Assembly (NCBI GenBank): GCA_029216955.1
Contig: JANAVB010015600.1
Location: 32,495,587 to 32,559,586 of the forward strand
Direction: 5' to 3'
Source: Iris pallida
Lineage: Eukaryota; Streptophyta; Magnoliopsida; Asparagales; Iridaceae
DNA: 64,000 nt
Shown here piece after piece: positions 25,754-36,663 of this stretch. The notes under the pieces were generated by a model. That model had not been told where the DNA came from. It worked only from the letters and a program-made list of their open reading frames with translations, and ran no database searches. Position numbers and translations under genes: made by a program. Position 1 is the stretch's first letter; each line of letters begins with the position of its first letter.

Positions 25754-28155
25754 CTCCAAAACGACATCGACATCCTCACTTCTCTCCCTAATGATCAGCC
25801 CGCAAGGCTTGACCATAGCCCATTTTTGGGAGTAAGTCATGCCGCTGGCAGAGGGTGCACGCCTGCTACGTTTTCGGGAAGGTCTAGGCGCAACAGGGGG
25901 CTGACCTGCCACCAAATCATCCGCAGGAGGAGGAGGCAAGTTATCAGGGTCATCCTCATCGTCCACATTGGTAACTTCGAGTCAGATACATCAACTGTCC
26001 TCCCCTTCTTGATCCTTGGCTTCTCCTCCAAGACAGTATCAACAATAAATTTGGTACTTGGGTCATAATCTCTTGGGGGCTTATTCACCATAACATGGTA
26101 CAAGGCCGCCATGTACAAAATGTGTCCCAACTCTCTAGCATCAGGAACAGAGAAGGTGGCACGGGTGTGAACCGCGTTATATTAGTGCCAAGCCCGGATG
26201 CCGTCAAGGACGCTACCCTTAAAACCTAGGCAGGAGCTGGGATTGTCCAAGAACATCTGACTGTACCCAAATTATCGGAAGAATCGGCTCGGTAAGTAAG
26301 GCTCCAAAAAGACGGAGTGACGGTTGCGATACACCAGATGTGCAGGACGAATGTTCAGCAACCAGAGGAGCATCTTCTCGGGTAAGAATTTGGGAGACAC
26401 AGCACCATCAAGATGTACGATGCTTACTTCTTCATTGGTAAAATGAGGAACAGATACGAAAAATAAGTATCTGTCCACTCGTGCCAACGCCATCCGACAG
26501 GCGGGCATGGTGGTGTACTTCCAAGGCATGCGACGGTACTGATAGATGAAGGCATCATCAGCAGTCACATCATCCTCGGAGCCAGGCCTCATCAGAGACT
26601 GGTAATGCATCAACAGCCATCTCATCAGATAGTGGTAGGGCAGCTCGGTTCGTTCAAAGTCTTTCGTTGTGTCGCGAGCGATAACTTTGGACGAGAAGGA
26701 GTGGAGGCCACGATATATGCTGCATACTATGGCAGGAAGAAGAGCTAGTCTGGCCCCAAAGACTAGCTTCACTGCAAGGAGGATCAGGTTATGGCTGATT
26801 CTCTCGATAGTACCAGCCCCTTCTGAAACTACGTAGTTCCGCATCCACACCATCAAAAATCCCGGCAGGAGAGCCTTATCAGACATCTTCTGGGTATCCT
26901 GATAAAAGTAATTAAAGGAGTCAGTTTGGCTCCCAAATCTGTCACCCGTGATTTTTATCCTCTTGGCGGTCGACACTTGGTTCTGCACCTCCTCCCGGGT
27001 TCGAGGACGTCGGGGGAAAACCCGACCTGAGGTGCCTAGCTCAAAATGATAGCTGAGCCAGGTTCTGGTATGAGGAAGGTTCCCTTCCGAGCTATCGTTC
27101 TTCTTCTTTGATATCTGCTGGCATGTACTGTGGTGGCATAGTAGTTCCCGGTAGACAGCCACAAAGCTCGGAAATCGTTGCTCCAACTCCTCGAATTCTT
27201 CATTCGTAGGGGTGTACGCCTCAAAGACTTCGTCTCCCCAGGAAAGCTTAGAGACTTCACGCATCTCGTGGAGAGCGAGCCCCATCTCCCCTCCAGGTGT
27301 AAAGAAGGTTCCCGTTTGGCGGTTGTACATCTCAAGAAGAGCCATGAACAACTTTTTGTTCATGGACAGACCATAACAGGCGCCCCGAATGGCATGATAC
27401 AGGCCAATCTCGAGCAGAAGATCCTTGTATGTCCGTAAGACCCACGAGGTCAAGTTGATCCATGAAGGGGTGGGGTTCATCCAGTTCATCAGTGCCAACC
27501 GACTAATAGGATAGGACCCCTACAGAGCAAGCTGGTTCATGAAAGTGTCAGCTTGGGAGAACCAGAAGTTGGGACCCTGCACATTTATGAAGCTGCCCGG
27601 GGCCAACCACATCACAGAGCGGCTGATTTGTAGCTTGCTTGCAATTACCTACCTCGATGTTTTATTATCGTGGATATCACACACGAACACCCCCTGCTGG
27701 CTCAGAGTCAGGGAGTCCGCCATTTTTCTGTCCATCGGCAGCATATTGAACCAAGACAGCGGGAAGTGACGCTCAATCTGAGGAATGTGGATCGCCATCC
27801 CGTTGGAAAAAAAACTCCAACTTTCAGAGATATCTAGAATGTTGGGGTTCTTTACAGTCAGGGCATCCCCAACGAGGAACGAGGGTTTCAGATGTGTGCC
27901 CCCTAATTTTTCTGAGTTCATCATACCCGAGAGAAAGAAGAAGGATTGGTTCCTGATATCCCTCAGCCTCTCCTCAGATTGATCTTTGGTGATTTGGGCC
28001 GACACATAATCGACCACATGGTTGAATCTCACACCCACAGCAGACTGAGCTTGACCTACCAAAAGCTCTCCTGCAGGATTGACCGACAACTTCACTGAAA
28101 AAGACAAATGAAAGTAGTCAGGAGATAGCCAAAAAAAAACCATTTAATGACTTCT

Positions 28156-28260
28156 GAGCTTATGCGGCTCTGTTAGGTGGGTCCTTATACGGTACAGTTC
28201 ATAAGGAGCTTATGCGGCTCTGTTAGGTAGGTCCTTATGCGGTCCAGTTCATAAGGAGCT
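28156..28260 (+). repeat. 50-bp tandem repeat
   Basis: GAGCTTATGCGGCTCTGTTA begins at 28156, 28206 and (partial) 28256. Two full copies lie inside intron 1 of the antisense gene, next to the 27-bp array and sharing its ATGCGGCTC core. Confidence 0.85.
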
Positions 28261-28274
28261 TATGCAGTCAGGTG

Positions 28275-28600
28275 ACAACTTTCATGCGGCTCGGTCATGA
28301 GACAGTTCTCATGCGGCTCGGTCATGAAGCAGCTCTCATACGGCTCGGTCATGAAGTAGCTCTCATGCGGCTCGGCCATGAGACGACCCTCATGCGGCTC
28401 GGTCATGAAGCCACTCTCATGCGGCTCGGCCATGAAGTATCTTTCATGCGGCTCGGTCATGAGACAACTCTCATGCGGCTCGGCCATGAAACATCCCTCA
28501 TGCGGCTCAGTCATGAGACATTCCTTATGCGGCTCGGACATAAAGCATACCCCATACGGCTCTGTCATGAGGCGTTCATGCGGACCATACGGCACAGCTT
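28275..28600 (+). repeat. 27-bp minisatellite array A
   Basis: About eleven units of roughly TCATGCGGCTCGGTCATGAG plus seven variable bases. Because 27 is a multiple of three, both strands stay open (nine-residue repeats such as MRLGHETTL on +). It lies in intron 1 of the antisense gene, so the frames are probably by-products and not a protein. Confidence 0.9.
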
Positions 28601-28953
28601 ATGCGAATTCATCACACTGAACTTGAGCAGCCCAATGAAGACGAAAACTGTATTAACTATGCCGAAGCATGATAGGGAAAGGCCCGCGCATAAAACATGA
28701 GACATAGCCATTGTGGTTAGGGTTTGAAGTCATGCAGTCTCTTTCCAACGCTCTTACCATCAATAAAGGGATGAACATCAGGGTGAATCAAACTCGCCGT
28801 GTTCGACGAGGTGGCAAGTCCTTTGTCCTTCGCTGCAGCACTGGAGGAAGCCTTGGGAGCCATTGATGATCAAGAAAGAAGAATAAACGGCAACTAGGGC
28901 AATAGAAAGATTGAAGAAGGAAGCAAGTAAAGAACCCCTCTCTTCAAAACTGC

Positions 28954-28966
28954 TTATATTTATAGG
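28954..28966 (-). promoter_or_regulatory. TATA box of the antisense gene
   Basis: CTATAAATATAAG on the minus strand, about 90 bp upstream of the ATG at 28863. This position fits a transcription start about 60 bp before the start codon. It suggests the antisense gene had its own promoter independent of the LTR. Confidence 0.55.
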
Positions 28967-28999
28967 CTGTCAGAGGCGTGTGAACCGATAAACACCACT

Positions 29000-29361
29000 T
29001 CGGATTTCGTGCTAGCCAAAGGATAAAGGCAAACTCTTTGGATTCTATCCCCTTTCATGCAAAAGACAACTCTGAATCACCCAAGCAAATCAAAAGTTTT
29101 AAATGCTGACTCTTGGGATTCTATCCAAAAGACGGCTTTAAATCGTTAAAGCAAATCAAAGAAACAATTATTGCCGAAGATACGGGACGCCCATGTGGCA
29201 TGAAAGCCATTATGCGGCCAGAGAAGCCTATGCGGCATGAAGAGCTCGACCCAGTATACGGCCCAAGAAACCTATGCGGCATGAAGAGCTTATGTGGACA
29301 GACCCATGCTTCTTATTCAAAGCATTTCAATTTTACAAATTAAAAATTTTGAAGGGGGTCA
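29000..29361. other. Spacer upstream of the antisense gene
   Basis: Non-coding. Scattered TATGCGGC words (29216-29300) show that the minisatellite core spread through the whole 3' region. GAAGGGGGTCA at 29351-29361 is a candidate polypurine tract for the Tat 3' LTR. Confidence 0.45.
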
Positions 29362-30588
29362 TGTAGAGGCATGGAAAAGAATAATTTTTGCTATCCATGG
29401 GGCTTCATGCAACGTACAAAATACAGGAAGCTTCATGCGGCTCAAAATCTCAGAAAGCTTCATGCGGCTCAGGAAGCTTCATGCGGCCTTATGCGGTTCA
29501 AAATCTGTCTGTACAGCTGGCCATAATTATTCTGAAATAAAGGCGGCAGCTCTGACAGAGGTGATGGCTCTGACATAAAGACAAGACATGACGGGCTCCT
29601 AAAAAGATAAAAAATTATCATGAGATCTGTCACAGTTCAAAAATTCCAAAAACAACTTTTTATGAGGATCGCCAATGCGATCTCTCTCATGCGGCTCGGT
29701 CATGAGACCTCCCTCATGCGGCTCAATCATAAGACCACTCTCATGCGGCTCAGTCATGGGGCCACTCTCATGCGACTCGGTCAAGAGACCTCTCTCATGC
29801 GGCTCGATCATGAGACCTCCCTCATGCGGCTCAGTCATGAGACCACTCTCATGCGGCTCAGTCATGGGGCCACTCTCATGAGGCTCGGTCATGAGACCTC
29901 CCTCATGTGGCTCAGTCATGAGACCACACTTATGCGGCTCGGTCGTGAGACCTCCCTCATGCGGCTCAGTCGTGAGACCACTCTCATGCAGCTCAGTCAT
30001 GAGACAACCTTCATGCGGCCCGGTCATGAGATACTCTTTATGCGGCTCGGCTATGGGACATTCCTTCATACGGCTCAGCCAGGATACATCATTCATGCGG
30101 CTCGCCACAGAGTAGCAATTTAGACACATGGCAGAAATTGACCAAGTCTTGACAGTTCAGATTTAGTGCAACAAACAGATCATGATCAATCTTAACTAAT
30201 CCCTAGTCGCCCACTTTTCGAGGCACAGTTACAAGGATGTGGTCCAAAATTAGCCACATGGATGTACACCTCCATTACACATAAATTCCTGTAAATGGCA
30301 AGATGTTATTCCTTTGTACACAGACAGAGAGACACAGAGACATACAGAGAGAGAGTATTTCTTTGCCAAAGCCGAGGTTGCGTTCGATCGTCCAAGGAGT
30401 AAGGCAGAGTTGATAGCACTTTTTCGAGCCTCTACCGTCACCTCCCAGAATCAAAACTAAACAATTGTACTTAGATTGCTTTTTCTAGATTTTGTTCCTA
30501 GGCTCTCTTTTGTACAAGCGAGTTTGTAATGGTGAGTTAAAGTTCAGTCCTCCTATAAAACTGTTCTGTTCTACGACAATCAATGACA
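29362..30588 (+). repeat. Probable 3' LTR of the Tat element
   Basis: Begins TGTAGAGGC after a G-rich tract and ends near CAATGACA (30588), about 1.23 kb. The second 27-bp array lies inside. The end region has TTTGTAATGGTG and CTATAAAACTG like an R-U5. No partner LTR is in the window because the 5' side is lost, so the borders are guesses from motifs. Confidence 0.4.
29685..30095 (+). repeat. 27-bp minisatellite array B
   Basis: About fifteen units of the same CATGCGGCTCGGTCATGAG family as array A, again open on both strands. Neighbouring units alternate GAGACCTCC and GAGACCACT endings, hinting at duplication of multi-unit blocks. Confidence 0.9.
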
Positions 30589-31842
30589 AACACTCCCATG
30601 CAAAGAAGTCCCTACAGCAGCACCTCATCTATGCACTCTCTAAATAGCCTACACAGGCCTACAGGAACACTCCCCTGTCCTTTCATACTCTCACTCTCTT
30701 CCTCTTGTAATTTGTACCCATATCTAAACATATGATATATATTAATCCTATCTATAAAATGTATAACCACTTTCATATATTCAAAATGTCTATAAACCTG
30801 AGTCGCTCTCCCTCACTCATATGACCAACTTTCCTCTATTGAACCCTCATTATGCTAACCCACCCAAATGCATTCACTCACTCCTTAACATCTACTCAGA
30901 CCAGTCCAAGCCAAACTAAGGCCTGCACAGAATACATGCTCTACTGCCAAGCAAGTCACTGCCCTCTCACTTCCTGCCTCTAATTGCTCTGATACTGTCC
31001 TGACATAACACACCACATCAAGCCCTTTACTTGCTATTCTAACAGCAGTAGCCTATCTATTTACTACATCCTCCCTCTCCAATTCACTGATATGCCATCC
31101 AAATACATATACATACAACTACACATATAAATATAACATCTAGAGCTCCATTACACCTATACAATATGTAAACTAAGCTATACATGGGCTCAAAACTGAA
31201 AATCAGAACCAAAATGGCCATTGTGACATTTTGTCAAACACCTTGAGGTCAAATTTCGTAGCTCTTCCCAAAAGGACACAAAAATCTATGAAACTATCAC
31301 AATAGGACTCATTAGGACTTCAATCTACATCCTATTGGTCATGGGAAGGATCTCCTATATGAATGCATGAATTTGATCCATAGAAATAGAAGTTTAGGGG
31401 GTTATACCTATGTAGAATATAGCCTACTCCAAGCTCCACGAATTTGGAGAAGATGGATGACGAAAGAGCTTCCAAAACCTTGCTAGAGCCTCCTCCAATC
31501 CTTCATGAGCTTTCCTAAGCTTTTGAACAACAAAGGAAAGAAGGGGGAGAAAATTTGGTAGAGGATAGGATGGAGAAAAGATGGAAACCAAAAGTTTTGT
31601 GGTGGTGGCCATTGAAAGCTTGTGGGGGTTTATATATGGTCTTGCTAAGCCCTAAACTCATCATGACACTTAGTATTAAGTAGGTCCTTAAGTGAGCTAA
31701 GTGGTTTGGATCTTATTAAGGCTTGTACTCAACTTGGTCATGGTTAGAGTCTAATTAATCAACTAATTGGTCAAGTCACATTAAATGGGGTTCACCATGA
31801 CTAATGAATAAGCTAGCCTACTAATAAATACAACCATCATAT
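30589..31842 (-). mobile_element. Probable LTR fragment on minus
   Basis: No gene seen. On the minus strand, CATATATAAACCCCCACAAGC (31620-31640) followed by a pyrimidine-rich leader resembles a gypsy LTR promoter and R region. A GGTATAACCCCC stretch near 31400 recalls the TAGGTAAAACTCC of the TR-GAG LTR. No TSD or partner was found. Confidence 0.3.
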
Positions 31843-32037
31843 TGAAATAACGTATAGGCAACTCTAGAGGGGTGTGAATAGAGTTTGTGCCGATAATCAC
31901 CAAATAAAAATTAACTCTATATCACCTCCACTAAACAACAATCAAGATAGTAAATAAATTAGAGAAAAATATGGAAGTAAATAAAGAACAGAAGAGCATT
32001 CGCAGACACAGCAGTTTCACTCCCAAAATACAGTAAA

Positions 32038-32470
32038 TTGGCGACGGCATTTTAGCGATGGAATGAATCCGTCGTCAGTAGCGACGGATTACTGACAACC
32101 TGGCGACGACTTTCCGGCTAATCATGTACCCATTTTTTTAAGGATAAACATCTGTCGCCTATCCGTCGGCACGCGGTCGGTACAATAACGATGAAATAAA
32201 AATCCGTCGGCAAGTAGTCACTCGGTAGTCACTAATTGGCAGGAAAATGTTAAAAAACTACGGAAAAATGTTACTAGTTGGCGGAGGAATTGACGACCAC
32301 TTAGCGATGGATAATCCGTCGACCAGATGATAGGATATTAGAGACGGACGCATGGTCCGTCGCTCAGTGGTCACTAAGTGGATGGAAAATTTTGAAAAAA
32401 ATTGCGTGAGATTAATGACTAAATAACGACGGATTTTATCCGTCGCTAGTCCGTCGCTAAGTTAAAAGCC
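32038..32470. repeat. Left subterminal repeats of CACTA-1
   Basis: Repeated GCGACGGA / TCCGTCGC octamers in both orientations. The same words fill 38325-39055 at the right end and 61498-61815 in CACTA-2. Confidence 0.85.
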
Positions 32471-32479
32471 TAGCTTAAG

Positions 32480-32880
32480 TTGAACCGACGGGAGAAAAAT
32501 TTTATTCCTCCCAATTTTTTCTCTCTCCTCTCTCTTTCTCTCTTGGACGCTTGCACTTATCAAGGTAACTCTCTTTCTCTCTCTCGGCCGACGATGGGGG
32601 GCAGAAGGGAGCCGACGGTGGTAGAAGGGGGCGGGTAGCGGGGACTTGCTGGACGTGGGGGGGCTGGCCACGGGGGGTACTTGCTGTCGCCGCGGGTGAG
32701 CTAGCGGTGGTGGGGTCGCCGCGGGGGGGGGGGGGGGTAGGTGTGTATGGGTCACCGCGGGTGAAGCTGGCAGTGGGAGGGGTCGCCACGGGGGGTGCTG
32801 GCGGTGGTGGAGGTCCCCGCGGGGGTACTGGTTGTGGTAGGGTGGGGGTGGTGGGAGGGGCTTTACAAGTTGCTTTAGCT
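32480..32880 (+). promoter_or_regulatory. Transposon leader: CT-rich tract, splice donor, G-rich stretch
   Basis: CTCTCTCTTTCTCTC-rich DNA at 32518-32540 ends in ATCAAG|GTAACT (about 32565), a good donor. A G-rich low-complexity region with a 14-G run near 32724-32738 follows. The same order (CT tract, CCGAAG|GTAATC, G-rich DNA) is seen in CACTA-2 at 61875-62230, suggesting a conserved non-coding first exon. Confidence 0.5.
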
Positions 32881-32889
32881 TTGAATTGT

Positions 32890-34970
32890 CATGTTATACA
32901 TGTATTATGATTGTCTAGTGATATTATAATGGTTTGATAGGTTAAAGTTTGATGTGGGGGTTTATTACCTAGTGCTCTGTTCGCTATGGGTTGATTCCTG
33001 TACCTTGTGTTGTGGAGTCCACTTTTTAAGTTATTAACTGTCACCTAGGTATCATTCAGACCATGTTTGCTCTATCCCTGCAACAGGGAGTCCCAATTTT
33101 CTTACATTATTCAGATCCCAATTTCTGTCCATTTTAGTTTTTTTTTTGCACTGTATCCGATTGTATCTGTTCCTTTAGACATTGGGTCGACATTTATTCT
33201 GCTACGTACTACTGATCAGTCGATTCCCTTTCATTCCTTGTCCAGATGACTCATAGTTCAATTCCCTTTGGTTTTTGTTTTGATGTTTAGTCCCAACTCC
33301 TAAGTCAAGTGTTCCATTGAGTTTTATTTTCCTAACTAATGCATCAGTCCACTCAATGAGGTCGAGCCTATACCTGGGTACTATCCTTCATCTTTTTGTA
33401 TGTATCAGTCCTTATATACTAATGTTCAGTAGATGGCCTAACATGTATTCAGTCTTTCCTTGAATGTTCTGTCCATATTGTATACTTAGTTCAGTCATCA
33501 ATTCCTTAGTTCAGTCCTATAGGGAACTATACACCCTTATTTTAGTTTATAAAGTTATTGTGGTTTAAGCCTCTTATTACATTATATCGTGTGGTTTATC
33601 CCATTTTTAAAGGGTCCAGCCTTTGTTCAGTTTATATATATATATATATTATGCGCAGGTGACATGATGCATGTTCAGACCATACACTCATTCAATCCTT
33701 GTATACATTTAGGAAATCCTATTCCCTTATGAATTCAGTTCTTCCTACCATTCATTACTCAATCCATGTAAAACCCCCTCTTGATATCAGTCCTTGAGAT
33801 ACGATGGATAGGCTCAGATATTTGTTTAGTCCCATTTCATCTTTTATCCAGTCCATGTTTTCTTTAGAACCTGTCCCATTGAACACTTTGTTTAGTCCAT
33901 ATGAGTCAAGTACCTGCTCATTTCCCTTGGATTCACATTTGTATTAGTTAATAGGTTCAGTCCACTCTCCTTTTAGTCCCAACCTTCTTTGGATGTATTA
34001 ATGTTCTGTCTTGTTTGATGATTTAATTGATCTTTGTGGCAGTCTATTTATGATATGGGAGGGAAAATTGAGTAGGGAGCATTTGAATGCAACCTTGGTT
34101 GTATACATAGCAGTATTAGTGAGAGATAGTAGGTTCCCTGTATTGCAGGAGCAGGCAAGGATCCTGCAGTGAGCTAGTGACCATGAGACACTACTATAAG
34201 TCATTTTCCACTTTGGATTCTTATATGTTGTTCAGTTAAGGAAATATATATATATAGAAGTTAGCTAAATCAAATGTGAAGAGGACTTGGTAGCAGGGGT
34301 TATGAGTGAAGGGAATTAGCTTTGGTTCAGTACAATAAACTAGGTTTAGTCCATGCTATTTTTGCATTGGCTCACAATGGGGTATGGTATTACTATCATG
34401 AGGGTTAGCCTATATCAGCTAATAAGATTGTAGATGCCAGTCCTTGGACAACAAGGTTCAGTTCTTTATGAACTACTAGTATCTTCTTTATTTCCATCAA
34501 GTTTTATATTAGTTTGACCACTTAGACGAAGATGACATACTATGTTGCACAATTATGACCACTTAGACGAATATTGTAATTACCTATGTTGCATGAGTAA
34601 TGTATGTACTGTTACATCCTTATATGCCATAAACCTGAGAATAACTAAACCTATAACTTGAGGCTCTCACCTGTACTGTTACACCCTTATATTGATCGCT
34701 TAGGCGTCTAGGCGTTGTCTAGGCGGTAGGTAATTTTTAAAAATCAAATTTAAGATATCGGTATAGAGTGAGTATCCTAGAAGGATATATATAAGATATC
34801 TTAGTAGTAGATAGGTAAGTGTTGAAAATTAAATTTATGCCAAGTCTTTTGGGCCTATCAGAGTTATAGATCTTTTCGAAATATAGTACAATGCTGATTA
34901 CCTCAAAAGGCTTGCATAAGTAAGAGTGTATAGAGTGTATATCGTAGGCGGATGAGTGTATAGAGTGAAC
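32890..34970. other. Non-coding interior of CACTA-1
   Basis: No gene seen. TTYAGTCC words recur about every 30-80 bp from 33050 to 34480. A GCTTAGGCGTCTAGGCG stretch lies at 34690-34730. A short (TA)n is near 33638. Confidence 0.6.
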
Positions 34971-34974
34971 CTTC

Positions 34975-35375
34975 CTACTCCCCTTCTTCTCATTCGGGTT
35001 ATGAGGCATCCTATTCCACATCATATGATATACATCTCAACCAAAGCGTGGAGAAGTGTGAAAATATTAATATTAACCAAGGATCAGTATCGGAATCAGT
35101 ATCACCATGAATCTCATAGCTTGTTCTAACAGAGCATAATATAAAACCAAACGTGAAGCAGAGCTTCATATTCACAATACTAGAATGTGAAGCTCTGATT
35201 CACACGTTTGGTTTTATATTATGCTCTGGTAGAACAAGCCATGAGATTTATGATGATACCGATTTCGATATTGATCCTTGGTTAATATTAATATTTTTAC
35301 ACTTCTCTACTCTTTGGTTGAGATGGATATCATATGAGAGAGTCGAATGAGAAGCAGGAAAGTAGAGGAGGGGTC
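34975..35375. repeat. Large inverted repeat (hairpin) I
   Basis: Two arms of roughly 195 bp (about 34975-35172 and 35180-35375), near-complementary with almost no loop. The inner arms hold AACCAAACGTG / CACGTTTGGTT. A transcript would fold into a long double strand. Confidence 0.85.
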
Positions 35376-35399
35376 AGAGAGGGGGCCTTCTCTACTCCT

Positions 35400-35605
35400 C
35401 TATATTCTGGCTGTGAGACTCATTCCGTACTATCAGGCTATGTCGTTAATGGCTTCAAGTTTAAGGCAAGAATGCTAAGGGTCATTCACCATTGGAGGTT
35501 GAAGTATCCGAAGAGGTTGAAGTATCCGAAGAGAAAAACGAAATAGATGAAAGCGAAGATGAGGAGGAAGAGGAAGATGAGGACGCAGAGGACGTCTAAT
35601 ACTAT
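35400..35605 (+). pseudogene. CACTA transposase C-terminal remnant
   Basis: One frame has HSVLSGYVVNGFKFKARM (about 35420-35475), resembling the GYxINGFRFHT segment between DUF4218 and DUF4216 of CACTA transposases. An adjacent frame encodes a very acidic tail ending EDEEEEEDEDAEDV with stop at 35598-35600. The catalytic part is absent. Identification by eye. Confidence 0.45.
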
Positions 35606-35702
35606 CATTTCCATACAACAATGAATCTTCTACATTACACGTCTAATATTGTTATTTTGTTTAATCCCTAATTAATCTCCATATTTCCATCAATCTTACC
35701 AG

Positions 35703-35982
35703 ATGGCACCCAAGACCCGAGGACATCGCTTGAGAGAGGCAGCTGCTGTTGCTGAGGAGGTAGTGCTACCTCCTACTGCTGAGTCAGTAGTGGTACCTAC
35801 TGCTGAGTCGGTAGTGCTACCTGCTGCTGAGTCGGTAGTGCCACCTCCTACTACGAGGAGGTAGTACCACCTCCTACTGCTGAGGAGGTGGCACTAGAGG
35901 GCAGTTGTACCGAGAGTTCCAGTCATCCATCTCCTCTGGATATTGATCTTGCTGGCGTGGATCGTACTTATGCGCAGTAACT
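35703..35982 (+). pseudogene. Short repeat-bearing ORF, frameshifted
   Basis: ATG 35703 opens MAPKTRGHRLREAAAV followed by four V-V-L-P-x-x-A-E-S type repeats (24-27 bp units, 35755-35862), with TAG at 35862-35864. A small deletion near 35850 breaks the frame. The frame regained just after runs EEVVPPPTAEEVALEG to a TAA near 35980. The start resembles that of the ORF at 37398, and the downstream DNA (36086-36170) resembles 38120-38200, so the two units look like duplicates. Function unknown; possibly the second product of the CACTA element. Confidence 0.4.
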
Positions 35983-36235
35983 GAGGAGGGAGATCTCTCT
36001 GCGCCTACGTAGAGGACACTAGATATATATATATGATATGATTTTTGACCGAATTTGTTTCCAGTAGACTTATTTATGGGTTTTACTTGGAGTTTGAATA
36101 TTTGTGTTTAAATATTAAATATTTGTGTGTTTTATGTGAACAATTGGAATGCTTGGGATTATTTGTGTGTTTATTTGAGGGTAGACTGCGGGGGAGTAGG
36201 ATCTGGCCGCAGGGGTGGCTGGCCGCGGGGGTCGA

Positions 36236-36263
36236 AACACACACACATACACACACACATACA

Positions 36264-36350
<87 letters not shown>

Positions 36351-36377
36351 TTTTTTCACACAAACACACACACACAT

Positions 36378-36415
<38 letters not shown>

Positions 36416-36420
36416 TTTTT

Positions 36421-36480
<60 letters not shown>
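36236..36480. repeat. (CA)n and (TA)n microsatellites
   Basis: A long (CA)n tract at about 36236-36340 and again 36360-36394, interleaved with (TA)n at 36396-36414 and 36436-36478. Apparent long ORFs here are repeat artefacts. Confidence 0.95.
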
Positions 36481-36482
<2 letters not shown>

Positions 36483-36663
36483 GTTCGGTACACCGAACCG
36501 AATTTAGTATATTCAAAACTGAAACCGAACCAAATTTTTTAAAACCGAAACCGAACCGAATAAGTAAATTTAGTAAAATTTAGTATATTGAGGCTCTCGC
36601 CTGTACACACACCCATTTGACTGAAACACACACACATACACCCCTCACCATATCACTCTTTGT

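Larger units (their letters stand above)
25754..28863 (-). pseudogene. Antisense gene of the Tat element, 5' exons (plant-mobile-domain-like)
   Basis: Exon 1 (28863-28758) starts MAPKASSSAAAK and ends at a GTAAGAG donor. Exon 2 starts at 28094 after TTTGTCTTTTTCAG in matching phase (G|TG) and runs to 25754, before a GTGAAT donor. Exon 2 reads in one frame with four stops, at 27650-27652, 27520-27522, 26272-26274 and 26182-26184, plus a 1-nt frameshift near 25980. The stretch TGTFFTPGGEMGLALHEM (about residue 350) resembles the plant mobile domain (aminotransferase-like, PF10536), known from transposon-borne and derived plant genes. The end of exon 2 is proline-, acid- and arginine-rich (DDEDDPDNLPPPP). 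Function is unknown. The TR-GAG element separates this half from the exons at 14369-12829. The domain name is by eye. Confidence 0.7.
6842..30588 (+). mobile_element. Tat-lineage Ty3/gypsy element, 5'-truncated, with nested insertion
   Basis: Plus-strand pol remnants (6842-11902) have Tat-type features: a DPGSS protease, an ILLGxxWIHD...LHQ protease tail, an FRPDI RT start, YVDDI, a second RNase H with an FDGASR motif, and an integrase ending in GDLVL...KWKGPF. An intron-bearing antisense gene lies between pol and the 3' end, an arrangement described for extra ORFs of the Tat lineage. The 3' region is rich in tandem repeats. The 5' LTR and gag are absent because the sequence is broken at 6841/6842. 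A complete TR-GAG element (14378-25683) is inserted inside it. Confidence 0.7.

Noticed and set aside
27623..27652. 30-bp GT-AG intron in the antisense gene
   Set aside because: Too short for a plant intron. Its length is a multiple of three and reading through keeps the frame with one TAG, so a nonsense change is simpler.
28275..30095. CRISPR-like array
   Set aside because: Units are contiguous and diverge gradually; no unique spacers, and the context is a plant retroelement.
31424..31612. 62-residue minus-strand ORF as a host gene
   Set aside because: It follows a TATATAAACC box in what looks like an LTR leader; no domain, no introns, no match to a known family.
36045..36583. Long ORFs on both strands
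   Set aside because: Translations of (CA)n and (TA)n give only TH, CV and IY repeats.
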